This document shows, piece after piece, positions 1 through 8,308 of a stretch of DNA of 64,000 bases. Positions within the stretch are counted from its first letter, which is position 1; each line of letters opens with the position of its first letter. The position numbers and the translations under genes are program-made. The notes under the pieces are model-generated. The model saw nothing but the letters and a program-made list of their open reading frames with translations, had not been told where the DNA came from and made no database searches. Origin of the DNA: Lachnospiraceae bacterium (lineage in GTDB: Bacteria; Bacillota; Clostridia; Lachnospirales; Lachnospiraceae); assembly GCA_015057455.1 (NCBI GenBank), contig SVEH01000001.1, positions 124,001 through 188,000 on the forward strand. Reading direction: 5' to 3'.

Positions 1-2910
1 TGTATTCATGGTGACATGACTAATCTAGGAGAGAATCTTACTAGATTTGAACCATCACTATTAAATATGGTACCAATGGTAGCTCAAGTTCTTTACACCA
101 AAATTGTTATGCTTAGCGAACAAACAAGCAAATCACTTTTAGAATGTAGAGATTTAGTATTTGGAAGAAATATCAGCAAAATTATAACTGGTGGTGCTCA
201 TCTTCCAGCAGAATTAGTAGATAAATATAATGAATTAGGTATTCTTATATGCCAAGGCTACGGTATGAGTGAATGTTCTCCTACTATTTCATCTCCTGAT
301 ATGACACGACCAGATAAAGCTAAAACTGCGGGCAAAATAGTTCTTAGATGTAAATCTCGTGTAGTAGATGATGAACTTCAAGTTAAAAGCCCTTCCGTTA
401 TGATGGGATATGTTAATGCTCCTGAATTAACTGCACAAATTATTACAGATGATGGTTGGCTTCGTACAGGTGATATTGGATATGAAGATGAGGAAGGTTT
501 TATCCATATAAAGGGACGTAAAAAGAATCTTATCATCTTGTCTAATGGTGCCAATGTTTCACCTGAACAACTTGAAAACAAACTTTTAGATCATCAACTT
601 ATAGAAGAATGTCTTGTATATGGCGAAGACAATATTATTACTGCTGAGATATATCCAAGCTCAAAATATGCTTTATTACACAACATAACTAATGTTACAG
701 AACAAATAGAGCAAATAGTTTCTTCTATTAATGAAACTATGCCTTCTTATAAAAAAATTATGAAGTATGTTATTCGTACATGTCCACTAAAGAAAACAGG
801 TACTAATAAAATCATTCGTGATCAAAGAGCTAAGGATGATGAAATTTTAAACCTTGCATCTAGTGATAAATATGAACCATCAACAGAACTTCAACATATT
901 TTTTATACTATGATTAGCAATGTACTTGGACACAATAACTTTGGAGTAAACACTGATATTTTTAGTACTGGACTGGATTCACTTGGTTGTATTCTTTTAC
1001 TTACTATGTTTGAAGAGAATATAAACTTTAATTTAACACTAGATGAGTTAATACATCATACAACTATTGAAAGTTTAGAACAACTATATCTAGATAGACA
1101 AGAAAAAGAACCTATGGATTATTCTATTCGTCCTGTATATCCACTTTCAAAAGTACAGATGTTTTTTGCATACATTATGAAAGGGAATACAACTTCAAAT
1201 ATACCATTTCTATTTAAGTTAGACCCATCTGTAGATATTTATCATCTCTGCAGAAGTATTGAAGCATTATTTGAAGTACATCCAATTCTTAACAATGTTA
1301 TTCAAATGTACGAAGACAAAGGTTATGCCAACTTTAGAAATGACTCAAAACATGTTGATATTCCAATATACTCAATATCAAAGGAATACTGGAAGGAATA
1401 CCAACACACATTAGTTAAGCCATATAACTATACTGAAAATGAACCATTATATCATATAGGAATCTATATGGTTGAAGATGAAAATTATCTATTCTTTGAT
1501 ATAAGTCATACTATAGCAGATGGTGCTTCAATTGGAATTATGTTAGAGAATTTGAATAATTTATATAATGAAAAACCTGTATATGCAGAAGACTATACTT
1601 TCTATGAATATATTTTAGATGAAAAAACACGTGAACTAGACGGTGGTCGTACAGCTAATGTGTCATATTTCTCTGATTTAATGAAGGATATGAAGATTAA
1701 AAGAAGTATCCTTAATAAAAAAGAGCGCTTAGACCTTTCTAAAGGATCTAATGCTGCCCTTAGAGACAAGTTTGCTAGTATAGACAATAAACATTTGCAA
1801 TCATATTGTTCAAAAACTGGTATTTCTGAGAATATATTATTTATTACTGCTTTTAATTACTGTATAAGTTTATTCTCTAATTTAGAAGATACTATTTCAA
1901 CTAGTATACACAATGGAAGAACTGATAGCAGATGGGGTCGTATAGCAGGTTGTTTATTTACAACATATAACTTCCGCGCTAAATTTGGTGCAAACACTCA
2001 TATAGATACTTTACTTAAATCTTCTGCTAAACAAGTTATTAATACTATGTGTTGCCATGTAAATAATCTTCACGCAGATGAAATGTTTATACAGTATCAA
2101 GGTGATATGTTTAGTAATCCTATTATTGGTGGTGCCAAAGCTATTAATGTACCACTTACACTTGATTCACTTCCATTCCATCTAATGATATATGCTGGTG
2201 AAAAACATCACACTTATGAACTTCGTTATTGGTCTAATAGATATGATGCTAAACAATTACAGATATTTATGGATATATATGAATCTATTGTGGGTGCTAT
2301 GATTACAGAAAAAACAGTTGGTGATCTATACAGCTGCATACCTGCTCATCACATAACTGTACCAACTAAGATAAATGTCTCAAAACTAGACACTTTAGCG
2401 GATTCAATGTTATGTAACACTTATGTACCAGATAATAAATCTAAGAATGTAACTGTTTCAATCAAAGATACACATGGTCATAACAAACCTTATGGTGCTT
2501 GGGGAACACTATATATTAATGATATAGCCACTGATAGAACAGCTCGTATTCTACCAGATAAAACAATAGATTTCTTAGAACATAGCGGACGATACATTAT
2601 GCACGAAACATTATCAGGTAGACACTACCTAAACCTTTATAAATTAGAAAATATACTTCTAGATTTTGATAATGTTACATCTGCAGATGCTTATGTAACA
2701 TATGGTGATGATAATAAGTTGCTATTATGTGCGGACATAAGCTGTAACAAGAAACTTGATAAAGTAAACCTAGTGGAACATTTACTATCATTTTGTGATA
2801 AACCATTACTTCCATCTAAGTTATATATCAATGATAAAGAATATGTATGTAATTATACAAAAAACACTTTAGACTCTACTTCAAACAATAGAGCTACAGT
2901 AACTATCTAA
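1..2910 (+). CDS. NRPS-like adenylation / carrier / condensation protein (5' end outside window)
   Basis: The reading frame is open from base 1, so the gene starts upstream; the first Met in the window is at 16 and numbering here is from it. Residues 1-275 are the C-terminal part of an AMP-forming adenylation domain (QGYGMSE core, TGDIGYEDEEG and the GRKKNLII loop). Residues about 290-355 are a carrier domain with GLDSLG, whose Ser322 would take phosphopantetheine. Residues about 370-800 are condensation/acyltransferase-like with HTIADG (His498), matching the HHxxxDG catalytic signature. The tail (about 820-945) resembles a second, degenerate adenylation C-terminus. It probably makes or transfers a small acyl or peptide product. 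No thioesterase is seen. The gene ends before a strong terminator and is likely chromosomal. Confidence 0.85.
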   Translation, partial: CIHGDMTNLGENLTRFEPSLLNMVPMVAQVLYTKIVMLSEQTSKSLLECRDLVFGRNISKIITGGAHLPAELVDKYNELGILICQGYGMSECSPTISSPDMTRPDKAKTAGKIVLRCKSRVVDDELQVKSPSVMMGYVNAPELTAQIITDDGWLRTGDIGYEDEEGFIHIKGRKKNLIILSNGANVSPEQLENKLLDHQLIEECLVYGEDNIITAEIYPSSKYALLHNITNVTEQIEQIVSSINETMPSYKKIMKYVIRTCPLKKTGTNKIIRDQRAKDDEILNLASSDKYEPSTELQHIFYTMISNVLGHNNFGVNTDIFSTGLDSLGCILLLTMFEENINFNLTLDELIHHTTIESLEQLYLDRQEKEPMDYSIRPVYPLSKVQMFFAYIMKGNTTSNIPFLFKLDPSVDIYHLCRSIEALFEVHPILNNVIQMYEDKGYANFRNDSKHVDIPIYSISKEYWKEYQHTLVKPYNYTENEPLYHIGIYMVEDENYLFFDISHTIADGASIGIMLENLNNLYNEKPVYAEDYTFYEYILDEKTRELDGGRTANVSYFSDLMKDMKIKRSILNKKERLDLSKGSNAALRDKFASIDNKHLQSYCSKTGISENILFITAFNYCISLFSNLEDTISTSIHNGRTDSRWGRIAGCLFTTYNFRAKFGANTHIDTLLKSSAKQVINTMCCHVNNLHADEMFIQYQGDMFSNPIIGGAKAINVPLTLDSLPFHLMIYAGEKHHTYELRYWSNRYDAKQLQIFMDIYESIVGAMITEKTVGDLYSCIPAHHITVPTKINVSKLDTLADSMLCNTYVPDNKSKNVTVSIKDTHGHNKPYGAWGTLYINDIATDRTARILPDKTIDFLEHSGRYIMHETLSGRHYLNLYKLENILLDFDNVTSADAYVTYGDDNKLLLCADISCNKKLDKVNLVEHLLSFCDKPLLPSKLYINDKEYVCNYTKNTLDSTSNNRATVTI

Positions 2911-2913
2911 TAT

Positions 2914-2953
2914 AAAAAAGAAGAAGAGCGTAAAAACGCCCTTCTTCTTTTTT
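2914..2953. terminator. Bidirectional rho-independent terminator between convergent genes
   Basis: A near-perfect inverted repeat AAAAAAGAAGAAG..GCG / CGC..CTTCTTCTTTTTT lies between two convergent genes, with A and T runs on both flanks so it can end transcription either way. Confidence 0.85.
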
Positions 2954-3521
2954 ATATTTTTATAAATCTATCCATTTTTTCTTTATTAAAAGCTTTTATT
3001 AAAACCGTTGAATGTATTAATACAGCTGCATACATTACAATAATAATTGTAAGCATTACATATACTGCAATAATATCTGGAGTATGTCCTATTTTTATTC
3101 CATATTTGTCAATTGCTAAATCAAACCATCTAACACCTTCTAAAACAGAATCATCTGTTAATCTGTCATATGCAGTTGTAAGTCTATAAACCACTCCTAT
3201 AATATTAATTATTACTATTCCTACACATCCTATAGATATCATTTTTACATTACCAAACTGTGTATATGCTGTTAACATTGGTATAGCCATCATTAATACC
3301 CAATAAGAATTAATACTTACAGAACCAATTAAAAATACAAGAAGATATACAGCAATTCCATATATAGCTATTTTTCTTGTCTTTTTATTTCTCATAAAAA
3401 CAATTAAATCTACATCTATAAGAAGTGCTACAAGAACAAGTAAACTTGTAGAACAAAAAATCCCTACACTCCATGCTATTTTTTTACCTTTACTATCTAT
3501 TCCAACCACATTATCCTTCAT
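2952..3521 (-). CDS. Multi-pass membrane protein, function unknown
   Basis: A 189-residue protein with about five hydrophobic helices (roughly residues 20-40, 48-68, 70-88, 95-115 and 148-178) and short charged loops (KNKKTRK after the first helix). No catalytic motif or known family is recognised. It stands alone, convergent with the NRPS-like gene, and is probably the last chromosomal gene before the mobile region. The ATG lies close behind a GGAGC-like site. Confidence 0.6.
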   Translation of the reverse strand: MKDNVVGIDSKGKKIAWSVGIFCSTSLLVLVALLIDVDLIVFMRNKKTRKIAIYGIAVYLLVFLIGSVSINSYWVLMMAIPMLTAYTQFGNVKMISIGCVGIVIINIIGVVYRLTTAYDRLTDDSVLEGVRWFDLAIDKYGIKIGHTPDIIAVYVMLTIIIVMYAAVLIHSTVLIKAFNKEKMDRFIKI

Positions 3522-3671
3522 TAATTTGCTCCTTATTTACAGTCTATATAAACGTATAATACCGTTTTTATATCGGACACATGAATTTTATATATTAGTC
3601 ATTCTCTAATATATACCAAAGATGACAAGTCATCGGTGGCTCCCTATATCTCTCATTTATGAAGGACATGA

Positions 3672-3809
3672 CATCTTTGTGAACCAAATTCCTTTTACAA
3701 AGCAAAAAATGGGGCTGTTGCAACGATTATAGCCCTTGATAGAGCTATCCGCTGCGGCAATACCACTGCTGCTTCTGTTTATGATGACAGAGGCATTTTG
3801 TTTATTTAG
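3672..3809 (+). pseudogene. Short gene remnant upstream of fic (45 codons, no start)
   Basis: Between 3522 and 3923 there is no intact gene. One frame is open from 3672 to a TAG at 3807 and reads like real protein (KNGAVATIIALDRAIRCGN then TTAASVYDDRGILFI), with richer G+C than its surroundings, but there is no start codon or ribosome site. It is probably the 3' scrap of a gene that arrived with fic. The stretch 3610-3680 also holds an 8-bp inverted repeat (CAAAGATG / CATCTTTG) of unknown role. Confidence 0.3.
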
Positions 3810-3824
3810 TTCGGCGCATAAAAT

Positions 3825-3903
3825 CCCTTAAAACACACATACTATTAAGGGCTTTTCCCTTACTCTATTGACTTTACCCTTATTTTATGCTATATTTTAA
3901 GGG
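3825..3903 (+). promoter_or_regulatory. fic promoter with phased CCCTTA/TAAGGG operators
   Basis: Promoter TTGACT (3868-3873), 17-bp spacer, TATATT (3891-3896). Five copies of CCCTTA or its complement TAAGGG start at 3825, 3846, 3857, 3877 and 3898. The steps are 21, 11, 20 and 21 bp, so they lie on one helix face, and two of them overlap the core promoter. The same layout precedes the second fic gene (52108-52187). This is probably autoregulation by the Fic winged-helix domain or a partner. Confidence 0.7.
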
Positions 3904-3923
3904 AATTACACGGAGGTGCGCTT

Positions 3924-4970
3924 ATGAGAATGTTTAACTATTCAGCAATCAAAAATCAAAAATGGGATTCTGAAATCCTTTCCTTGATTGCTGCAATTTA
4001 TAAAGAAGCCGGAAAACAAGAAATGTGCCTAAAACAAAGGCCCGAAGAATTAGAGAAGCTGGTCGAAATCGCTAAGGTACAAAGTACAGAAGCATCCAAT
4101 GCTATTGAAGGAATTGTTACAACAAGCACTCGAATCAAACAGCTTGTAGAGGAAAAGACAACGCCAAAAAACCGTGATGAACAAGAAATTGCAGGCTATC
4201 GTGATGTACTTAATATTATACACGAGAGCTTTGATGCTATTCCTATTACACAAAACTATATCCTGCAGCTTCACAAAATACTGTATAGCCATATGAACAA
4301 TCCTATGGCAGGCAGAACAAAAAGTGTTCAGAACTATATTAGTGCTACTTATCCGGATGGTCATGTAGAAACACTATTCACACCACTTGCACCGTATGAT
4401 ACGCCAGAGGCTTTGGACAGAATTTGCGAGGAATACAATCGTGTTATCGGAAATATGGAAATCGAACCGCTAATTGCAATTCCTATCTTCATTCACGATT
4501 TTCTGTGCATTCACCCATTTAACGATGGCAACGGAAGAATGAGTCGTCTGCTGACAACACTCTTGCTATACAGAAATGGATTTTATGTAGGCAAATATAT
4601 TTCTCTAGAAGCTAAGATTGCTAATAACAAGGACCTCTACTACGAATCACTTTCAGAGGCGCAAAATGGCTGGCATGAAGGTAGCGAGGATGTGGTTCCG
4701 TTTATCAAATATCTTCTTGGCACCGTTCTTGCTGCATACAAGGATTTTGAAGAACGCTTCGAGCTTGTAGAAACCAAGCTGCCGGCATTAGAAACAGTTA
4801 GAAGAGCAACCTTAAATAAAATCGGTCGCTTTACAAAGCAGGATATTTGTGAATTGTGTCCTTCCCTAAGCATAAGCTCAATTGAAGGTTCGCTTCGTAA
4901 ATTAGTTGCCTCAGGCGAGCTAAAGCGTGAAGGCTCAGGAAAAAGGACCTGCTATTTCAGAATTAAATAA
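3924..4970 (+). CDS. Fic-domain protein adenylyltransferase with C-terminal winged helix (copy 1)
   Basis: Fic proteins transfer AMP (or another nucleotide part) from NTP to hydroxyl groups of target proteins. The 348-residue protein has the full active motif HPFNDGNGRMSR with catalytic His197. It also carries an N-terminal inhibitory helix SNAIEG (Ser58, Glu62) that matches the class II autoinhibition motif, so it should be self-restrained. The last 75 residues (IGRFTKQDICELCPSLS to the end) look like a winged helix with a charged wing (GSGKR). The start is set by GGAGGTGCGCTT-ATG. A close paralogue is at 50994-52040; this copy is richer in G+C than its neighbours, a sign of transfer. It stands alone between its operators and a terminator. 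The target is unknown. Confidence 0.9.
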   Translation: MRMFNYSAIKNQKWDSEILSLIAAIYKEAGKQEMCLKQRPEELEKLVEIAKVQSTEASNAIEGIVTTSTRIKQLVEEKTTPKNRDEQEIAGYRDVLNIIHESFDAIPITQNYILQLHKILYSHMNNPMAGRTKSVQNYISATYPDGHVETLFTPLAPYDTPEALDRICEEYNRVIGNMEIEPLIAIPIFIHDFLCIHPFNDGNGRMSRLLTTLLLYRNGFYVGKYISLEAKIANNKDLYYESLSEAQNGWHEGSEDVVPFIKYLLGTVLAAYKDFEERFELVETKLPALETVRRATLNKIGRFTKQDICELCPSLSISSIEGSLRKLVASGELKREGSGKRTCYFRIK

Positions 4971-4972
4971 TT

Positions 4973-5018
4973 CCCTTAAGCATTTCTTTTCCCCTTAAAA
5001 CAGCCTTATTATTAAGGG
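4973..5018. promoter_or_regulatory. Downstream array of CCCTTA/TAAGGG sites
   Basis: Just past the fic stop codon the same motif recurs at 4973, 4992 and 5013 (TAAGGG), with a degenerate TAAGGT at 5033. The spacing of 19-21 bp is again close to two helical turns. Operators on both sides of the gene would allow looping or a second regulated promoter. Confidence 0.5.
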
Positions 5019-5039
5019 AAAGTAGATAACATTAAGGTT

Positions 5040-5069
5040 AAGCATCTCTTCTGAGGTGCTTTTCTTTTG
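5040..5069 (+). terminator. Rho-independent terminator after fic
   Basis: Stem AAGCATCTC / GAGGTGCTT with loop TTCT, followed by TTCTTTT. Confidence 0.75.
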
Positions 5070-5097
5070 CTTAAAATTAGGAAGGAACGTGATTACT

Positions 5098-5160
5098 ATG
5101 AGCATAAAAAATACTCCTCACCACTGGTATAATGCCGGTGATGGGGAGTATTGCTTATGA
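5098..5160 (+). CDS. Possible 20-residue leader peptide with hairpin
   Basis: ATG follows AAGGAA at a reasonable distance. The peptide is MSIKNTPHHWYNAGDGEYCL and its stop overlaps the next start (TTATGA). The DNA folds as AATACTCC..CACC / GGTG..GGGGAGTATT, which would cover the GGGGAG ribosome site of the next frame. This looks like a leader that controls a coupled small gene, but both frames are short and unproven. Confidence 0.3.
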   Translation: MSIKNTPHHWYNAGDGEYCL

Positions 5161-5315
5161 AAAAACTCTTGCATATCACAAATTTTATATTGCTCAGTAA
5201 ATTTAACTTTATAGTACGTCCCTTCATTTATATGTTCACACTTACAGCAATTTTAGCATTTTTGCGTCCGTCCGAACTTATCGAGAAAGCAGCCTATCTC
5301 TCGAAAAGCCCATAG
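5157..5315 (+). CDS. Possible small membrane peptide (52 residues)
   Basis: It starts inside the stop of the leader peptide with GGGGAG upstream. Residues 8-42 are mostly hydrophobic (FILLSKFNFIVRPFIYMFTL then TAILAFL), as in small membrane or toxin-like peptides. The 3' end overlaps a minus-strand frame at 5278-5499; at most one of the two is likely real along the overlap. Confidence 0.25.
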   Translation: MKKLLHITNFILLSKFNFIVRPFIYMFTLTAILAFLRPSELIEKAAYLSKSP

Positions 5316-5499
5316 AATAAGGCTTTTTTACTTCTGTACCTTTGACAGCAAACAAACCGTCTCCACATGTGTGGTTCCCATCCAAAGTATCCATTTTTTC
5401 CGCCCCGTTTGAAGGTAAAGAATACATTTTTTCGGTCGTATTATTATCATCTAAATTATCTGCTTTATTTTCAACAAGTATGCTGTTGTTTATCATCAA
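5278..5499 (-). CDS. Small hypothetical protein (73 residues)
   Basis: An acidic N-terminal half (NNSILVENKADNLDDNNTTEK) is followed by a basic end (FSRDRLLSR). AGAAAGAAGG lies about 8 bases before the TTG/ATG pair, so translation is plausible. No family is recognised. It sits just downstream of the recombinase on the same strand. Confidence 0.35.
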   Translation of the reverse strand: MMINNSILVENKADNLDDNNTTEKMYSLPSNGAEKMDTLDGNHTCGDGLFAVKGTEVKKPYSMGFSRDRLLSR

Positions 5500-5548
5500 C
5501 TACATACCTTCTTTCTATTTGTTTTTACTTATACTATACCATCATTGG

Positions 5549-5575
5549 CAGTTATTCAAGATTTTCGAATAACTG
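5549..5575. repeat. Inverted repeat near recombinase 3' end (copy 1)
   Basis: CAGTTATTC / GAATAACTG arms with a 9-base centre. The arm AGTTATTC is one base different from the arm of the repeat at 5653. It could be an operator, a recombinase subsite or a weak terminator. The rest of 5576-5725 shows no gene. Confidence 0.4.
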
Positions 5576-5652
5576 AATCCTCTTATAATTCATATATCTT
5601 TTTGCCAACTCTAGCACCTGTCCTTTGTTTATTTATGTTTTATATCTACTTC

Positions 5653-5677
5653 AGTTGTTCGGAATTTCCGAACAACT
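5653..5677. repeat. 12-bp perfect inverted repeat next to the recombinase gene
   Basis: AGTTGTTCGGAA / TTCCGAACAACT with a single central T, 49 bp from the end of the recombinase gene. Long dyads at this position can be attachment-site arms or binding sites of a repressor. It also resembles a stretched GAAC/GTTC dyad. Not resolved. Confidence 0.45.
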
Positions 5678-5725
5678 AAATTTCTTCTAATTCTATTATG
5701 CTAATCACTGACTAACATATATCGA

Positions 5726-7426
5726 TTATGATACCCTTTTTCCTTTTTTAGAGTTTTTGCTCTTTTTAAAGTGTAATTTAGCATCTGGTATAACTCCTGT
5801 ATGCTTACCCTTTAGTTCAAAAGTAAGCTTATAAGGGTCTGGTGTTCCATCTTCGTTATATCCACCAACATATACCTTATCTATAACATTCTCAAAAACT
5901 ACTCTATCAAATTCATCAAGTATTTCATTATTATCTAGTATCTGACGAAGATTCGCCATACGTTTTTCTACGTCTTTTTTTCTATCTAAACTATCGTCTA
6001 TTATCTGTTTTTTACCTTCTAGATTATGAAGCTTTCTCATTATAGTGCTTAACTTATCTTCATAATCATCTTTTGTTATTATACCATCTATTAACATATC
6101 TGTCATTCTACTTTTTTTAGCTTCTAATGCTGATATATCTTTTAATGTTTGTTTCTTCTTTTTGATATCCTCCTCATTATTCATAGACTCTTCTATAGCA
6201 TCCATAACTATATTAATTACATCATCAAAGTTACCTGCTAGTAATCCTAATGCTTCTACAAATGCATCTTCTAATATCTTCTCATCTATAGCTTTACAAT
6301 TAGGACAACTCTTTATTCCATTCTTAGTTGCATTAATGCATTGCCATATTTTCTTCTCATAAATTGAACTACTATGTCTTGCTCTTCTTGTTAATTTATG
6401 ACCACAATAAGCACATTCACACATACTTGAAAATGCATATTGTCTTGTGTATCTTTCTCTATTACCTGTAGTTTCTATTACTCTACTATTAACTCTCTTT
6501 AGTCTAATTTTTTCTGCTTCATCCCATATCTCTCTTGAAACAATAGGTTCATGATGGTCTCTTATATAATACTGTTCCTCCTCTCCCATATTAGCTAATC
6601 TTCTCTTAGATATAGGGTCTGTTGTAAATGTTTTACCTAATAGTAAATCACCTTTATACTTTTCATTTTTAATAATACCTATAACTCCGTGTGTTCTCCA
6701 TTTTACTTCACCCTTTTTATTCTTCTTACCAAGTTCAGTAAGTCTATTAGCTATAGTAGTTGTTCCATATCCCTTAACATACATATCATATATAAATCTA
6801 ACTATCTCTGCCTCATCTTCATTAATACTAAGTGTCTTATCTTCTGGATGATAATCATATCCTAAGCATCCATTAAAACCTATCATCTCTCCTCTCTTCA
6901 TTTTCATCTTAAGTCCCATCTTAACATTCTTAGATATAGATTCAACTTCTTGTTGTGCTAGAGAACTCATAATAGTAAGAAGTAATTCTCCGTTCATATC
7001 CATTGTATTAATATTCTCTTTTTCAAAAAATATTGCTATATTTCTATCTCTTAGCATTCTTACATATTGAAGTGTATCTAATGTGTTACGTGCAAATCTA
7101 GAAATTGATTTTGTTAAAATCATATCTATCTCTCCATCCATACACTTCTGAATCATATCTTGAAAACCAACTCTAGCATCTACTTTAGTTCCTGTAATAG
7201 CTTCGTCTGCATATATCCCTGCATTAACCCATTCCCTATTAGCTCTAATCTTGTCCTCATAATAACTCTTCTGAGATTCAAAACTACCAAGCTGTTCATC
7301 ATCATCTGTAGATACTCTACAATATGCAGCAACTCTTATACGGTCAATATTAAGAGCTTCAACTCTATTTCTTGATCTGCTATTTGGAACATTTCTTCTT
7401 GCTTCTAAAATCTGTACCTCTGCCAT
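5726..7426 (-). CDS. Large serine recombinase (integrase/transposase of the element)
   Basis: This enzyme would excise and insert the element by serine-mediated double-strand exchange between att sites. The 566-residue protein has a resolvase-type catalytic domain: AAYCRVSTD with nucleophile Ser39, the SRFARN arginine motif and SSLAQQEVES. A recombinase domain follows (about 165-300: GCLGYDYHPED.., GVIGIIKNEKYKGD), then a zinc ribbon (CECAYCGH .. CPNC, about 335-372) and a C-terminal coiled coil (about 400-510). Size and order match the TnpX/TndX class of large serine recombinases found on clostridial mobile elements. AAGGAG precedes the ATG. A small SHOCT-like gene lies directly upstream, and a structured RNA is in the probable leader. 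Confidence 0.92.
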   Translation of the reverse strand: MAEVQILEARRNVPNSRSRNRVEALNIDRIRVAAYCRVSTDDDEQLGSFESQKSYYEDKIRANREWVNAGIYADEAITGTKVDARVGFQDMIQKCMDGEIDMILTKSISRFARNTLDTLQYVRMLRDRNIAIFFEKENINTMDMNGELLLTIMSSLAQQEVESISKNVKMGLKMKMKRGEMIGFNGCLGYDYHPEDKTLSINEDEAEIVRFIYDMYVKGYGTTTIANRLTELGKKNKKGEVKWRTHGVIGIIKNEKYKGDLLLGKTFTTDPISKRRLANMGEEEQYYIRDHHEPIVSREIWDEAEKIRLKRVNSRVIETTGNRERYTRQYAFSSMCECAYCGHKLTRRARHSSSIYEKKIWQCINATKNGIKSCPNCKAIDEKILEDAFVEALGLLAGNFDDVINIVMDAIEESMNNEEDIKKKKQTLKDISALEAKKSRMTDMLIDGIITKDDYEDKLSTIMRKLHNLEGKKQIIDDSLDRKKDVEKRMANLRQILDNNEILDEFDRVVFENVIDKVYVGGYNEDGTPDPYKLTFELKGKHTGVIPDAKLHFKKSKNSKKGKRVS

Positions 7427-7528
7427 ATAATCTCTCCTTCTTTATAAGTAATAGCCAGAAGCAAATATATATCATTTACTTCTGGCTTTACTTTAATACA
7501 AAATCAAATTATTAACGAATGTACAAAA

Positions 7529-7654
7529 TCAAAATATGTTGTACTCTTTTAATAATTTCTTCTTAACCTCATTATATTCAGCTTCACTTATATGTCCCAT
7601 ACGATATATCTTCCCTAATACTGATAACATCTTAGCAAGTTTTAAATAATCCAT
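7529..7654 (-). CDS. SHOCT-like small protein upstream of the recombinase
   Basis: A 41-residue protein containing KIYRMGHISEAEYNEVKKKL, which fits the SHOCT pattern (short hydrophobic helix, G-hISE-EY, then a Lys-rich helix ending in LL). GAGGTGAGG precedes the ATG. It ends about 100 bp before the recombinase start, on the same strand. Such small genes are often found next to large serine recombinases; a directionality or accessory role is inference. Confidence 0.7.
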   Translation of the reverse strand: MDYLKLAKMLSVLGKIYRMGHISEAEYNEVKKKLLKEYNIF

Positions 7655-7703
7655 TCTACCTCACCTCTTATACCTTATACAAACCTTATTAACTACATTA
7701 TCT

Positions 7704-7759
7704 TCTACCATAAAAAGATTTATCTTCATTACCACTTTTACAAATCTGCTTATGGTAGA
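7704..7759 (-). other. Long hairpin in the recombinase leader
   Basis: TCTACCATAA / TTATGGTAGA form a 10-bp outer stem around an AT-rich interior, between the structured RNA and the SHOCT gene. There is no T-run directly after it, so it may be a processing or regulatory hairpin and not a terminator. Confidence 0.45.
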
Positions 7760-7826
7760 ATACAATGATAAAACTTCTTATACTTTTAATACTATTACTA
7801 TGTCTATAATTAACTATATCTCTTTA

Positions 7827-8093
7827 AGGTCTAATGACCTCTCCCCCAGCCGGGTGTACATATCCTATGCTAGCTGCATACACTCCATTAAGAATCCATG
7901 CCCATCAAGGACCTATGAAAGTAGCCACTCTCTGAAAATGCTTTCGCTGAAATCCAGGTGCGCCATCTATCTCATTATCTCTAGTTGCTAATCTAGTAGG
8001 CAGGGTCCTCTGCTCATATCCTTCACGGGCAACAACAATTTCTTGAAGCAGGATAGTTGTGGCACGAAATGGGGCTCTGCCACCGTAATAATA
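7827..8093 (-). ncRNA. Probable structured RNA in the recombinase leader
   Basis: There is no credible gene on either strand here, and G+C is clearly above the surroundings. The RNA would start near 8093, from a TATAAT box on the minus strand (8100-8105; weak -35). Many stems are visible: GTGGCA/TGCCAC (8059-8084), TATCC-TTCA/TGAA-GGATA (about 8017-8054), a long-range AGGACC/GGTCCT pair (7908-7913 with 8004-8009), a GNRA-capped GC-GAAA-GC, and AGGTC/GACCT (7827-7840). Candidate families to test include the raiA-motif RNA and other large clostridial RNAs; I cannot assign one. The segment 8106-8262 holds only an 8-bp inverted repeat (TGTTATTA / TAATAACA). Confidence 0.6.
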
Positions 8094-8262
8094 AGTTACA
8101 TTATACGGCGAAATAGAAAATCACGTGATATGCTCGTCCTATTTAGTTGTATGAGTAGTTGTTATTAGTTAAGTAGGATTAATTAATAACAATTACCATA
8201 CTTTTATTATAGGGGAAATTGGGGTTGGTTAGAACGGAGTGATAATCTGGGTTTTAAGATAA

Positions 8263-8285
8263 AACTCCGAATAATATTCGGAGTT
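8263..8285 (-). terminator. Terminator of the MocR-like gene
   Basis: Perfect stem AACTCCGAAT / ATTCGGAGTT with a 3-base loop, followed by TTTTATC on the minus strand. Confidence 0.75.
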
Positions 8286-8308
8286 ACATCTTTACTACAT
8301 TAATTATA

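Noticed and set aside
3700-3730. IS6-like terminal repeat (GGGGCTGTTGCA)
   Set aside because: No matching inverted copy and no transposase nearby; better explained as a protein-coding remnant.
7752-7991. Plus-strand open frame of 79 codons in the structured RNA region
   Set aside because: No ribosome site, poor composition, and it overlaps many RNA stems on the opposite strand.
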